Part shown: positions 52,563 through 62,030 of the stretch, piece by piece
Layout: each line of letters opens with the position of its first letter
Numbering within the stretch: the stretch's first letter is position 1
NCBI GenBank assembly: GCA_944384205.1
Contig: CALWSL010000001.1
Coordinates: 248,001-312,000, forward strand
Direction of reading: 5' to 3'
Origin: an uncultured Acetatifactor sp.
GTDB lineage: Bacteria; Bacillota; Clostridia; Lachnospirales; Lachnospiraceae
DNA length: 64,000 nucleotides
Position numbers and translations under genes: made by a program
The notes under the pieces: generated by a model
The model's input: the letters and a program-made list of their open reading frames with translations, nothing else
Told to the model about the DNA's origin: nothing
Databases searched by the model: none

Positions 52563-53984
52563 TTAAATATCATAGTCATCGTTTGCATCCACCTGCACAT
52601 CAAAGTCTTCCTGTCCTTCGCCGGGCTCCATATCAAAATCAAGCACCTTTTTGACGTGCTTCTTAGGAAGAGGCAAAGGATTCTCAATCAGCTGCACTTT
52701 GGAGGGCGCCTCCTCAATTACATCCCGACTCATCGCTTCCAGTTCGGTTTCCAGTCTTTCATACATGAAAGCCTCCATGTCCTTCGTAAACAGTCCTGTC
52801 ACGCCCACACCTGCCAGAATTGCAGCCAGTACATAGAGATAAGGATATCCGCCAACCTCTGCCGTGGTCATTCCAAAGCACTGCATTAGCACAAGCATCA
52901 GTCCTGCCAGAATCCATATGCTGAAACCCTCTTTGCGGCGATTACACCAATAACTGAAAATTCCGAAGGACATCACTGATAAAAGCAGTAATATGCCAAC
53001 CCCATCCTGCATCACATCCGCCCTGACAGGCATTGTAAATTCCGAAGGAACGAAAAGGCTCCACCAAGCGCCCATGATACTTAGCACCCCTTTGGAGCTT
53101 GCCAGAGAATCGATGAGAACAAGCAGTACAAAACCTGCCGCGCAGCCGGACACACAACAAAGACTACAGAAGAGCCGTCCGGAAACCGGTCTCTCCTCTT
53201 CCACGTTTTTTAAAAGCAAACCCGCTGCCGTCATAAAAAGCAGAGAAAATCCTATTATATCCAAATAGCACACACAGGAAATCAGCACACCGCACAACGC
53301 ACATTTTGTCAGCTTTTTTTGTCCGCTGATACATCTGACACAGAAATAAGCGGAAATGGCAAAAACAGCAAGAAGCAGCATTCTCGGAGAAAGTGTCAAT
53401 GCCTCTCTCACCATCAGCGGCTCTGCCATAACAAATCCAAACGCAACAAGTGCTGCCACCGCACCTGTCTGCTTACGGACCGCCGCGTAGATGAAAATGG
53501 ATGCTATTATCTGCAAAGCAATCTGCAGCCAGATTCCTGCCAGAAATATATTGCCGAAAATTACATATATTACATGCAACAACTGCAGATAGATATAGGT
53601 TGCACCGTGCACCACAGGCGGAATTACCTGTCCCTCCGCCACCTTAGCCAGCTCATAATAGGCAGCATCCTGCCCTGCGCCATCCAGTCCGTTTATCCTG
53701 AGTGCAAGCCCTGCTCCAAGCAGGATTACCGCTGTCACGCCTTCCGTCACAAGCGCCGGTTTGCTTCCTGATTCCCAAAAGCCGGTTGATTTCTGCATAG
53801 ACCTGTGCAGCAAAAAAACAATCAGTCCGCAGAGTAAAAGCCATACGCTGCTTCCCGCAAAGCCGACGATTTCCGAATATCCTGCCTGTCTGCTTAAGCT
53901 TCCCGACATCCAAAACAGACTGACGCATACAGCCATCGAATATAAAAACCACAGAAAATAACTGAATGCCTTCTTTTGGATCAT
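52563..53984 (-). CDS. Membrane glycosyltransferase (GT-C fold, GT39-like)
   Basis: The 473-residue protein has about 11 hydrophobic helices and a lumenal acidic motif near GLALRINGLDGAGQDAAYYE, which suits a polyprenyl-phosphate-sugar-dependent transferase (ArnT/PMT/GT83 class). The extracytoplasmic loop between the first helices and the later FTMPVRADVMQDGVGILLLL stretch agree with this fold. The C-terminal cytoplasmic tail is acidic. The ATG at 53984 starts 10 bases past the stop of the upstream GT2 gene. Together the two genes could act in teichoic-acid or lipid-linked glycan modification; the substrate is not resolved. Confidence 0.72.
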   Translation of the reverse strand: MIQKKAFSYFLWFLYSMAVCVSLFWMSGSLSRQAGYSEIVGFAGSSVWLLLCGLIVFLLHRSMQKSTGFWESGSKPALVTEGVTAVILLGAGLALRINGLDGAGQDAAYYELAKVAEGQVIPPVVHGATYIYLQLLHVIYVIFGNIFLAGIWLQIALQIIASIFIYAAVRKQTGAVAALVAFGFVMAEPLMVREALTLSPRMLLLAVFAISAYFCVRCISGQKKLTKCALCGVLISCVCYLDIIGFSLLFMTAAGLLLKNVEEERPVSGRLFCSLCCVSGCAAGFVLLVLIDSLASSKGVLSIMGAWWSLFVPSEFTMPVRADVMQDGVGILLLLSVMSFGIFSYWCNRRKEGFSIWILAGLMLVLMQCFGMTTAEVGGYPYLYVLAAILAGVGVTGLFTKDMEAFMYERLETELEAMSRDVIEEAPSKVQLIENPLPLPKKHVKKVLDFDMEPGEGQEDFDVQVDANDDYDI

Positions 53985-53994
53985 TTCCCTTTTC

Positions 53995-54951
53995 CTATTT
54001 ATCCTCTTGGGATAATACCTTTTCAATATTGTAGCGGGGTCTCTGTTTTACTTCAATATAAATCTTGCCGATATACTGACCTACCAGTCCCACCGCAAGC
54101 AGCTGCAAACCGCCCAAAAACCAGATGGACAGAATCAGCGAGGTCCATCCCGGCACAACATGACCCGTAAAGTACGAAATCAGGGCATAGACTGCAGCCA
54201 ATATAGACGCAATAATAATAATAACCCCAAGTCCGAGAATCAGACTGATTGGCTTCACACTAAAGGAAGAGATTCCGTTAAACGCCAATGCCAGCATTTT
54301 CTTTAACGGATATTTGGATTCTCCTGCCACCCGCTCTTTGCGGTCATAGTAGACACAATCTGTCTGATAACCGATTAAAGGCATCATTCCGCGCAAAAAC
54401 AGGTTCGTCTCCTTATAAAGAGAAAACTGCTCCACCGCACGTTTGGACATCAGACGAAAATCCGCATGATTGTAAACCGTCTTTACGCCCATCAGTTCCA
54501 TTACCTTATAAAAACCCTGCGCCGTGGTACGCTTAAAAAAGGTATCTGTTTTTCGCTCTTTTCTGACACCGTAAACAATATCGTTGCCTGCGTGAAACTT
54601 GTCAATCATCTCTTCAATGACAGCCACATCGTCCTGCAAATCCGCGTCAATGGATACGGTGACGTCACTCATATCCTTTGCCGTAATCAGTCCAGCCGTC
54701 AGCGCAAACTGATGTCCCACATTCCCCGCAAGGTTCACACCGCAAACCTGTATCGGATGGGCTTTGTGTTCCTCCTCAATCAGCTCCCAGGTACGGTCCT
54801 TACTTCCGTCATTTACAAATAAAATAAAGCTGTCCCCTGCAATCTTTCCCTTACCAGCCAAATCATCCAATACGCCTCTTAGCGCTTCGGATGCAATTTT
54901 CAATACTTCTTCCTCGTTATAGCAGGGAACTACTATTGCCAGTCTTTCCAT
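53995..54951 (-). CDS. Glycosyltransferase family 2, GtrB/DPM1-like
   Basis: Loads a sugar onto undecaprenyl phosphate for use by membrane transferases. The 318-residue protein has the GT2 opening LAIVVPCYNEEEVLKIASEA, DGSKDRTWELIEEE, the DxD region VSIDADLQDDVAVIEEMIDK, RKTDTFFKRTTAQGFYKVM and two C-terminal membrane helices (ILGLGVIIIIASILAAVYAL, WTSLILSIWFLGGLQLLAVG). Downstream is a GT-C membrane protein, a standard pairing. Its start has GAGG with about nine bases. Confidence 0.9.
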   Translation of the reverse strand: MERLAIVVPCYNEEEVLKIASEALRGVLDDLAGKGKIAGDSFILFVNDGSKDRTWELIEEEHKAHPIQVCGVNLAGNVGHQFALTAGLITAKDMSDVTVSIDADLQDDVAVIEEMIDKFHAGNDIVYGVRKERKTDTFFKRTTAQGFYKVMELMGVKTVYNHADFRLMSKRAVEQFSLYKETNLFLRGMMPLIGYQTDCVYYDRKERVAGESKYPLKKMLALAFNGISSFSVKPISLILGLGVIIIIASILAAVYALISYFTGHVVPGWTSLILSIWFLGGLQLLAVGLVGQYIGKIYIEVKQRPRYNIEKVLSQEDK

Positions 54952-55047
54952 CGTAACCTCATTTCCCTCAGATACCTTATTCTGAATTTATATACTGAGC
55001 GGCATCTCAAACCAGAGCGGAGAATGCCCTCACTTTGAGCAATCTCA

Positions 55048-55112
55048 GGGTGAAACATAGAAGTTCTTTGCGAAACAGCCTCTGCTGTGAGCATTAGAAC
55101 TTCTTTTCACCC
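55048..55112 (-). repeat. Composite hairpin between yebC and the GT2 gene
   Basis: Nested inverted repeats: outer GGGTGAAA/TTTCACCC, then AGAAGTTCT/AGAACTTCT, then inner ACAGC/GCTGT with CTCT loop. It begins after the yebC stop (55121) and lies 97 bases before the GT2 start. There is no T-run, so it is a stability element or palindromic intergenic unit rather than a plain terminator. Confidence 0.7.
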
Positions 55113-55120
55113 TTCTCGCA

Positions 55121-55849
55121 CTATTCATCCCAGTTATGGTATACCGCCTGGACATCATCGTCACCGTCAAGTAAATCCAATGTTTTCTGCAGATTCTTGA
55201 TCGCAGTCTCATCCGTAAGCTCCACATAATTCTGCGGAATCATGGTCACTTCCGCACTCAGCATCGGGATGCCGGCTTCCTCAAGCGCCTTGCGCACCTC
55301 CTCAAAGCTGTCAGGGTCGGTCAATATTTCAAAGCTGTCCTCTTCCTCCGCAAAGTCCTCCGCGCCGGCATCCAGAGCTGTCATCATAAGGTCGTCAGCT
55401 TCCATATCGCACTCTTCTTTATCGATGATTATCTGACCCTTTTTATCAAACATAAAAGATACACAACCCGGCGTACCTACATTTCCCTGTCCTTTTGTAA
55501 ACGCACTTCTGACGTTTGCAGCGGTACGGTTCTTATTGTCGGTAAGCGCGTCCACAATAATTGCAATACCGTTAGGTCCATATCCCTCATAGGTCACAAA
55601 TTCATAATTAACATTGCCCACGTCTCCCGCAGCTTTCTTGATACCTCGCTCGATGGTATCGTTTGGCATATTATTTGCCTTTGCCTTTGCGATCACGGTT
55701 GCAAGCTTAAAATTGTTGTTCGGGTCCGGTCCGCCCTCTTTTACGGCTACTGCAATCTCTCTTCCGATAATGGTAAAAATCTTCCCCTTCGCAGCGTCGT
55801 TTTTTTCTTTTTTATGCTTAATATTTGCAAATTTTGAATGTCCTGACAT
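55121..55849 (-). CDS. yebC: YebC/PmpR-family DNA-binding regulator
   Basis: The 242-residue protein [60 protein letters not shown] and the end [19 protein letters not shown] are diagnostic of the YebC family; its members bind DNA or, in newer work, help translation of proline stretches. The start follows GGAGT with AAGGT. It is not placed next to ruvC as in many proteobacteria. High confidence in family, low in specific target. Confidence 0.97.
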   Translation of the reverse strand: MSGHSKFANIKHKKEKNDAAKGKIFTIIGREIAVAVKEGGPDPNNNFKLATVIAKAKANNMPNDTIERGIKKAAGDVGNVNYEFVTYEGYGPNGIAIIVDALTDNKNRTAANVRSAFTKGQGNVGTPGCVSFMFDKKGQIIIDKEECDMEADDLMMTALDAGAEDFAEEEDSFEILTDPDSFEEVRKALEEAGIPMLSAEVTMIPQNYVELTDETAIKNLQKTLDLLDGDDDVQAVYHNWDE

Positions 55850-55919
55850 ACCTTTACTCCTTTTATTATTTTGTATCTTTTAACAGTCTTTTATCGCATA
55901 AGCTTTCCTTATCATAGCA

Positions 55920-57329
55920 TTATTTTTCGGTTTCTTCAAGCATGGATTGTGAAACCTCTCCATCCTCTGCCTTTTCCTGTGTCTCCACGGGCAGTTTTGT
56001 CACAAATACGCTTGTTATCATTTTGTTCTCCACAGACAGAATTTTGAAATTATATCCCTTGTAATCCACATCGAAATCTTCATCCGGCTCCGGGATTTTG
56101 TCAAGCCTTGCTATCAGAAAACCGTTCAGGGTCTCAAACTCCTCCCCGGTAAAATCAATCCCTAAGCGTTCCTCCAACTCCTCCAACGGTGTTTTTCCGT
56201 CTATGATATATTCGTCGTTTCCCTTATCCTCGATATATTCCCTGTCCTCGTCATACTCGTCCATAATGTTTCCGACGATTTCCTCCAGAATATCCTCCAT
56301 CGCCACAAGACCGTCTGTCTGTCCGTACTCGTCCGCAACCATAACCATCTGAAGCTTCTGTGACTGCATCTTTTGGAACAGCTCGTCAATATTTTTGGTT
56401 CTGGGCACAAAATAAACCTCCCGCAGCAGCCCTTCTATTTCCTTTACGGGCATATCTCCCCGCTGCCCTTCGGTATATACCCGCATGGCGTCTTTCAAAT
56501 GCAGAATACCGATAACATGGTCAATATTTTCCTCATAAACAGGATAACGGCTGTTTCTCTCCGCAATCATAAAATCAATCGCGTCCTTAAGTCCTGTATT
56601 GCCGTCAATCGCAACAATATTTTTTCTGTGGGTCATGATATCCTGCGCTTCCTTATCGCCAAGCTCAAAAATATTGGATATCATTTCCGCCTCGCTTGCC
56701 TGTATCAGTCCCTGTTCATGACCCTCGTTCACCATGTTTATAATTTCTTCTTCCGTTACATCGTTTTCATCTTCCTTATCCCTGACACCAAACAAAAACA
56801 GAATACCGTCCACCGTAACGGTAACCAGACCTGTAAACGGCTTTAGAATTCCGGTAATGTAATACACCGGCGTAATGCAGGCATAGGACCATTTTTCCGG
56901 AATTCTCGCCGCAATCTTTTTCGGCAGCAGCACGCCGAAGGTCAGTACTATGTACAGAAGAACAATCATTGTCAGCACAAACGCACAGACAGTAAGCGCT
57001 TCCGATGAAATATTCTCCAGTTTCAGTTTTCTCTCCACCAGAAAAAGCAACGCATTTTTTATGGAGTGGGACCAGATGCTTACACAGACCGCTCCCATTA
57101 CCACATTTAATAGTGTAATAATTAATTGCAGCGTATTCACATATTCCGAAGGACTGTTGACAAGCTTTTTTAAACGAAGTGATTTTTTATCTCCTTCGCC
57201 TTCCGTCCGCCTCTCGATATCCTTGCTGTTTAACGCTCTGGAAGCCGTACCGAAGCCGTAAAAAAATATATCTGCAAACAATAGTAACAGAAAACAAATA
57301 ATACTGGCAGTAGGTCCGCTGTCGTCCAT
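55920..57329 (-). CDS. CNNM/CorC-type transporter (hemolysin C family), DUF21-CBS-CorC_HlyC
   Basis: The 469-residue membrane protein has an N-terminal DUF21 domain (helices from IICFLLLLFADIFFYGFG through VCAFVLTMIVLLYIVLTFGV), a CBS pair (ELGDKEAQDIMTHRKNIVAI and VREVYFVPRTKNIDELFQKM) and a C-terminal CorC domain (LEERLGIDFTGEEFETLNGF). Members export or sense Mg2+/Co2+. It has its own promoter at 57387-57415. Confidence 0.9.
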   Translation of the reverse strand: MDDSGPTASIICFLLLLFADIFFYGFGTASRALNSKDIERRTEGEGDKKSLRLKKLVNSPSEYVNTLQLIITLLNVVMGAVCVSIWSHSIKNALLFLVERKLKLENISSEALTVCAFVLTMIVLLYIVLTFGVLLPKKIAARIPEKWSYACITPVYYITGILKPFTGLVTVTVDGILFLFGVRDKEDENDVTEEEIINMVNEGHEQGLIQASEAEMISNIFELGDKEAQDIMTHRKNIVAIDGNTGLKDAIDFMIAERNSRYPVYEENIDHVIGILHLKDAMRVYTEGQRGDMPVKEIEGLLREVYFVPRTKNIDELFQKMQSQKLQMVMVADEYGQTDGLVAMEDILEEIVGNIMDEYDEDREYIEDKGNDEYIIDGKTPLEELEERLGIDFTGEEFETLNGFLIARLDKIPEPDEDFDVDYKGYNFKILSVENKMITSVFVTKLPVETQEKAEDGEVSQSMLEETEK

Positions 57330-57386
57330 TCAAGATAACCTCTCTTCTTATTGTATATTTGTCAAATTTTCTCATTAGACGTTGTA

Positions 57387-57415
57387 ACTATAACATCCCT
57401 GTCACTATTCGTCAA
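57387..57415 (-). promoter_or_regulatory. Promoter of the CNNM/CorC gene
   Basis: Minus strand -35 TTGACG (57415-57410), 17 bases, -10 TATAGT (57392-57387), right after the mazF stop. A second TTGACA with no -10 lies closer to the gene. Confidence 0.7.
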
Positions 57416-57426
57416 GGACTGACGCC

Positions 57427-57768
57427 TTATGTATCCAGCTCCAGACTGATCATCAAGGCTCTGTTCACCCTCTTCATAATCTCTCCGTCCAAATGACACA
57501 CCTTATCCTTTAACCGTTTTTTATCAATCGTGCGAAGCTGTTCCAACAATACGACGGAATCCTTATCCATATCATATAAAGAAGCATTCAGCTCTATATG
57601 TGTAGGCAGCTTTGCTTTATTCATCTTTGAGGTAATAGCCGCGCAGATTACCGTCGGACTGTGTTTGTTTCCCACATCATTCTGTATAATCAGAACCGGT
57701 CTGATTCCTCCCTGCTCGGAGCCAATCACCGGGCGTAAATCTGCATAATATACATCTCCTCTTTTCAT
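57427..57768 (-). CDS. mazF: MazF/NdoA-type endoribonuclease without visible antitoxin
   Basis: Sequence-specific single-strand mRNA interferase. The 113-residue protein has [40 protein letters not shown] (catalytic Arg), [20 protein letters not shown] (catalytic Thr) and [18 protein letters not shown], nearly the EndoA (NdoA) pattern of Bacillus. In Bacillus its antitoxin gene precedes it, after alr. Here only 84 bases lie between the alr stop (57853) and this start, too few for an antitoxin. Its ribosome site is GGAGG, so it is translated on its own. Confidence 0.93.
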   Translation of the reverse strand: MKRGDVYYADLRPVIGSEQGGIRPVLIIQNDVGNKHSPTVICAAITSKMNKAKLPTHIELNASLYDMDKDSVVLLEQLRTIDKKRLKDKVCHLDGEIMKRVNRALMISLELDT

Positions 57769-57852
57769 TTTGCCTCCATTTTGCTATACAAATCTGTATT
57801 TATCTGTACGGATAGTATTGCCGTTTTATCCGGAGGTATTCACTTGTATTAT

Positions 57853-59052
57853 TTATATGGAGCAAAGTCCGTCCTGTATTGCCATCGGCTTTCCATCTCT
57901 TATATATACTCTGGGGATTCGTTTGCCCAAATCACAAACCAGCTCGTAATTAAACCGTCCTGACATATCTCCTAAAAGCTCAACGCTGATATGTTCCGTT
58001 TTGTCATAGCCAATCAGCGTCACCCGGTCTCCCTCTTTTGCCTCCGGGATATCCGATACATCCACCATAAACTGATCCATGCAGACTCTTCCGAGAATCG
58101 GCGCTTTTTTCCCATGGATAAGAACATAGCCCCTGCCTGATAAAGATCTGGGATAACCGTCCCCATAACCCACGGGAACAGTCGCCACACGCATATCCTT
58201 TTCCGCCGTAAATGTTCCTCCATAGCTTACGCTCTGTCCTGCATGTATCGTTTTAACATACACAATATGGCTGTAAAAAGACAATGCCGGGGTAAGCGCC
58301 ACCGCCTCGCGGCTCACTTCATCGGAAGGATACAGCCCGTATAGGGTAATGCCTGCCCTGACTACATCCATATTCGCTTCCGGCATCTCTAATATTCCCG
58401 CGCTGTTGGAGCAGTGTTTTACGGGAATGGAAAGTTTCAGTCTGTCCTCTGTTAATTGCAGAAAACTTATGAAACATGCAAGCTGTCTTTCCGCGTCGCT
58501 TTTATCCCGATAATCCGCTTTGGCAAAATGGGTAAAAATGCCCTCAATCTCAATTCCATCCTGATTCATCAGCTCTTCCACAAAACGAAGACCTTCTTCA
58601 TCAGGAGTGATACCGATTCTTGACATACCGGTATCCACTTTAATATGTACCTTTACAGGATGCCCCGTACTTTTTGCAGCAGAAACAAGCTCCGGGATAG
58701 TATCATAACGAAATACCGTGGGTCTGATTTCTTCTCTTGCCAGCATTTCATAAGAATAAGGGAAAGTGTAGCCCAGAATCAGAATCGGCTTTTTCACTCC
58801 CGCCCTTCTAAGTACAAGGGCTTCCTCTGCGGTAGCCACCGCAAAGCCAAACACAAAATCCAGTTGCTCCAGACAATGGGCAATAGGAACGCAGCCGTGT
58901 CCATAGCCATCCGCCTTAATTACGCCTATCATTTTCGTATGCTCCGCAATATTGGCTTTCATATTGCGCATATTGCTCAGAATGGCATCCAAGTCCACCT
59001 GAATATAACCTCTTTGACAGATATCCGTTTTTACCTGCAAATCATTCATCAT
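57853..59052 (-). CDS. alr: Alanine racemase
   Basis: PLP enzyme making D-Ala for cell wall. The 399-residue protein has GYIQVDLDAILSNMRNMKAN, the PLP-lysine motif MIGVIKADGYGHGCVPIAHC, HIKVDTGMSRIGITPDE, the catalytic-Tyr region AGQSVSYGGTFTAEKDMRVA and VCMDQFMVDVSDIPEA. The start overlaps the stop of the nnr gene by four bases (ATGA), so translation is coupled. It is followed by mazF, the known alr-ndoA order. Confidence 0.97.
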   Translation of the reverse strand: MMNDLQVKTDICQRGYIQVDLDAILSNMRNMKANIAEHTKMIGVIKADGYGHGCVPIAHCLEQLDFVFGFAVATAEEALVLRRAGVKKPILILGYTFPYSYEMLAREEIRPTVFRYDTIPELVSAAKSTGHPVKVHIKVDTGMSRIGITPDEEGLRFVEELMNQDGIEIEGIFTHFAKADYRDKSDAERQLACFISFLQLTEDRLKLSIPVKHCSNSAGILEMPEANMDVVRAGITLYGLYPSDEVSREAVALTPALSFYSHIVYVKTIHAGQSVSYGGTFTAEKDMRVATVPVGYGDGYPRSLSGRGYVLIHGKKAPILGRVCMDQFMVDVSDIPEAKEGDRVTLIGYDKTEHISVELLGDMSGRFNYELVCDLGKRIPRVYIRDGKPMAIQDGLCSI

Positions 59053-60566
59053 AAAAAGTCCGCCTCTCTGTATCTTACGTCAGTCCCCGCGCCGGAAAAT
59101 AACTTCTCTGCAATATCTCCTGCCATCACAGCATATTCGCCAAGGCTTTCCGCCGCACATTCCCCCGCCAGAGCATGCGCATATACGCCCACGGAAGCCG
59201 CCTCAAAGGGCTTCATCTTCTGAGCAAGCAGACCTGCAATCACACCTGTCAGCACATCTCCGCTTCCCGCCGTTGCCATGCCGCTGTTTCCCCTTACATT
59301 TACACAAGTCGCTGCATTCTCTCCGCAAATAACCGTACGGGCATCCTTGGCAGCCACAACTGCATGTAACCGTTCCGCCAGTTTTTTTACGTAAAAAACC
59401 ATATCTTCTTTTAAGGAAGCAATGCTTTCCCCCGTCAGTCTCGACAGCTCTCCCACATGAGGCGTCAATATCACAGCGCCTTCCCGTTCTGTCACTGCCT
59501 TTTGTAATCCGGCATCCTCTGCCAGCAGATTCAAACCGTCCGCATCTATCAGCAAAGGCAGCCCGCTTTCTGATATCACTGTCCTCAGCGCATCCTTCGC
59601 CTCTTCGCTTTTTCCGACGCCCGGTCCAACCGCCGCCACATCCGCCCATTTCAGACTTTCTCTCAAATCCTCGGTTGTCCCCAGCAATGCCTCCGGAACT
59701 GCCCCTTGCAGAATCACGCGGTTTGGGGACGGCGTAATCACCTTTACCATTCCCGCGCCCGTCCGGTATGCCGCTTTTGCCGCAAGTACCGCAGCCCCAG
59801 CCATATTTACGCTGCCCGCCACCAGCAGCACCTTTCCGAAGGTTCCTTTGTTTCCGTCCGGTGCCCGCGCCGGCAGTAAATTTCTCACCGGCTCGTCATA
59901 ATAAAACATGGCGGGTTCTTCTCCGAAAAAGCTTCTGTCCGTGATTCCGATATCGGCAGTCACCACCTCGCCCGCATATTCACAGCCGGGATACAACACA
60001 AGTCCTCTCTTGCAGAATCCAAAGGTAACTGTCAGGTCTGCCCTGACCGCGCAGCCTGACACTCTTCCCGTATCCGCGTTCAGTCCGCTCGGCACATCAA
60101 CGGCTATCCGGTATCCTTTTCTCCGGTTAAAATATTCTATCGCTTTGGCATATTCGCCGCCCACCTCTCTGGACAGTCCCACGCCGAATAAAGCATCCAC
60201 CAGTATAGTATATTCCGAATCCGGCGCTTTGCTACCTATCGGAACGGAATAATGACGAAGAATTTCTCTCTGCCGCTTCCATTGTTCGGACGCCTTCTCC
60301 TCACTGCCCACGCACCAGACGTCCGTGGAGATTTTCTTTTCTGCAAGAAGGCGCGCCAGCGCAAGACCGTCTCCGCCGTTATTACCCACTCCCACAAGAA
60401 TCAGAACCCGTATTTCCGCCGGGTTCTTTTCCCCAAAACGCTTTGCAATTTCTTTCAAAACCGCGAGCGCCGCACGTTCCATCAGAACCATAGCCGGAAT
60501 TCCGATTTTTTCTATCGTATTGCTGTCATACTGTTTCATTTCTTCAGAGTTGACAAGATATTTCAT
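59049..60566 (-). CDS. nnrD: Bifunctional NAD(P)HX epimerase/dehydratase
   Basis: Repairs hydrated NADH and NADPH. The 505-residue fusion has an N-terminal epimerase domain (about 1-220: MKYLVNSEEMKQYDSNTIEK, VLILVGVGNNGGDGLALAR, VDALFGVGLSREVGGEYAK, VDVPSGLNADTGRVSG) and a C-terminal ADP/ATP-dependent dehydratase domain with KGTFGKVLLVAGSVNMAGAA, VAAVGPGVGKSEEAKDAL and GNSGMATAGSGDVLTGVIAG. The ATG at 60566 follows AAGGAG by six bases; an upstream in-frame ATG at 60635 overlaps the preceding gene. It is coupled to alr. Confidence 0.96.
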   Translation of the reverse strand: MKYLVNSEEMKQYDSNTIEKIGIPAMVLMERAALAVLKEIAKRFGEKNPAEIRVLILVGVGNNGGDGLALARLLAEKKISTDVWCVGSEEKASEQWKRQREILRHYSVPIGSKAPDSEYTILVDALFGVGLSREVGGEYAKAIEYFNRRKGYRIAVDVPSGLNADTGRVSGCAVRADLTVTFGFCKRGLVLYPGCEYAGEVVTADIGITDRSFFGEEPAMFYYDEPVRNLLPARAPDGNKGTFGKVLLVAGSVNMAGAAVLAAKAAYRTGAGMVKVITPSPNRVILQGAVPEALLGTTEDLRESLKWADVAAVGPGVGKSEEAKDALRTVISESGLPLLIDADGLNLLAEDAGLQKAVTEREGAVILTPHVGELSRLTGESIASLKEDMVFYVKKLAERLHAVVAAKDARTVICGENAATCVNVRGNSGMATAGSGDVLTGVIAGLLAQKMKPFEAASVGVYAHALAGECAAESLGEYAVMAGDIAEKLFSGAGTDVRYREADFL

Positions 60567-60631
60567 AACTGCTCCTTCTTGTAGCAAAAAAGACCACTGG
60601 CAAAAAACAGCGATCCCTTTCCACATTTTAT

Positions 60632-61288
60632 TCAATTCGGATTCTCTTTGCCCGGAATCGCCGGATGCTGTTTCTCCGGATTGTATTTCATATCAAACAG
60701 ATTCAGAACCTCCGCGCCGAAAACATCGTGCATATAAGAGTATATTTCGTGATTTTTCTGCTCCTTTTCCTGTTTTTCCACAAGACGCTTCTTCAGCTCG
60801 ATACGAATCTCCGTTACCCATTCCTCAATCGCCTCTATTTCCGCAGTGTTTTTCTGCATAATCATATAGCAGCTCTCCATTGTCTGCAGCATGAGCTGTT
60901 GATTTACCTCCTCAATCTCATGGGGAAGCTCCAGCAGTTCATCCTTATAGCTTGCCAGCTTTTGATTGCATTCCTCTATCAGGCGCTTGTGGTCGTCGAT
61001 TCGCCTGTCAATTTTAGGGTCGCCGGTTTGCTCCGCTTCGTTCACCATGGAAACCATTTCATTCATCAGCTTTTTTTTCAGTTTTCGGATATCCTTTGAT
61101 TCCGTATTTAAGCGCCCCTGTCTCTTTAACAGGTTATTGAGCTGCTCAGACAGATTTTTTATTTCTTTTTTGCCAACCTCGTCAAACAGACGATACCATT
61201 TGTGATCCAACGTCAGTACAGGGATATTTTTCCCCAGAAGCGCATCTGAAAATGCTGTTTTCCTCTGTTTATCACTTTTACGCTCCAT
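60632..61288 (-). CDS. Coiled-coil protein of unknown function
   Basis: I do not recognise a named family. The 218-residue soluble protein has a globular start (FSDALLGKNIPVLTLDHKWY, about 13-32), then heptad-like Leu/Glu/Lys repeats (about 38-130) and further helix up to about 180 (VTEIRIELKKRLVEKQEKEQ). It ends with a short loop-rich tail (KQHPAIPGKENPN). Probably a structural or adaptor coiled coil. It is 36 bases downstream of rex, and 65 bases before the nnr start, so the three are likely transcribed together. The start has GGAGG. Confidence 0.7.
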   Translation of the reverse strand: MERKSDKQRKTAFSDALLGKNIPVLTLDHKWYRLFDEVGKKEIKNLSEQLNNLLKRQGRLNTESKDIRKLKKKLMNEMVSMVNEAEQTGDPKIDRRIDDHKRLIEECNQKLASYKDELLELPHEIEEVNQQLMLQTMESCYMIMQKNTAEIEAIEEWVTEIRIELKKRLVEKQEKEQKNHEIYSYMHDVFGAEVLNLFDMKYNPEKQHPAIPGKENPN

Positions 61289-61324
61289 ATTTTCCTCCTA
61301 TACCGTAAATGAATCATTCTTTTG

Positions 61325-61972
61325 TCAGTCTTTATTGCTCTCCTTCATATATCGGTTAATATTGTAGGAAAGCTTCATCAAACTGTCTGAGAGATGCACA
61401 TTTTCTACCTGAATACCGTCCGGGACATTCAAATCCACATGTGCAAAATTCCAGATGGCGCGGATACCGTTCTGCACCAGTCTGTCCGCAACCTCCACCG
61501 CGCTCGTCTTCGGTATCGTAAGAATCGCGATATCAATATCATTCTCCCTGACAAAGCGCTCCATCTCTTCCATCGGCATAACCTTAATTCCGCGTACATC
61601 CGAGCCTATCAATTCGGGATTCTTATCAAACATTCCTTTAAAAATAAAGCCGCGGCGTTCAAAATTCATATAATTCCCCAATGCTCTGCCCAGATTTCCG
61701 GCGCCGATGATAATAAAATTATGTTTGTTTTCCAGACCAAGTATTCTGCCGATTTCTTTATATAAAAATTCAACGTTATAACCATAACCCTGCTGACCAA
61801 ATCCGCCAAAATTGTTGAAATCCTGACGAATCTGGGACGCCGTCACTTTCATCAGTTCACTCAATTCCTGGGAAGATATTCTCTCAACCCCTTCATCCTT
61901 CAATTCTCCGAGATATCGGAAATATCGCGGCAGCCGTCCTACAACAGCCTGTGAAATTTCTTTTGCTTCCAA
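61325..61972 (-). CDS. rex: Redox-sensing transcriptional repressor Rex
   Basis: Senses NADH/NAD+ and represses fermentation and reductive genes. The 215-residue protein starts MEAKEISQAVVGRLPRYFRY (winged-helix domain) with QELSELMKVTASQIRQDFNN, then the Rossmann part NFIIIGAGNLGRALGNYMNF and the nucleotide-binding C-terminal AIWNFAHVDLNVPDGIQVEN. I chose the TTG at 61972, with GGAGGAGGT seven bases upstream. An ATG six codons earlier (61990) sits right where that site would be needed and has no site of its own. Promoter with perfect TTGACA and TATAAT is at 62002-62030. Confidence 0.95.
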   Translation of the reverse strand: MEAKEISQAVVGRLPRYFRYLGELKDEGVERISSQELSELMKVTASQIRQDFNNFGGFGQQGYGYNVEFLYKEIGRILGLENKHNFIIIGAGNLGRALGNYMNFERRGFIFKGMFDKNPELIGSDVRGIKVMPMEEMERFVRENDIDIAILTIPKTSAVEVADRLVQNGIRAIWNFAHVDLNVPDGIQVENVHLSDSLMKLSYNINRYMKESNKD

Positions 61973-62001
61973 GGTAAATACCTCCTCCATCCAATAGTTT
62001 C

Positions 62002-62030
62002 ATTATAGCTAAATGTTAAAATCTTGTCAA
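62002..62030 (-). promoter_or_regulatory. Promoter of rex
   Basis: Perfect consensus hexamers on the minus strand: -35 TTGACA (62030-62025), exactly 17 bases, -10 TATAAT (62007-62002). Its -35 is the left half of a palindrome shared with the divergent promoter. If Rex binds there it represses its own promoter. Confidence 0.85.
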
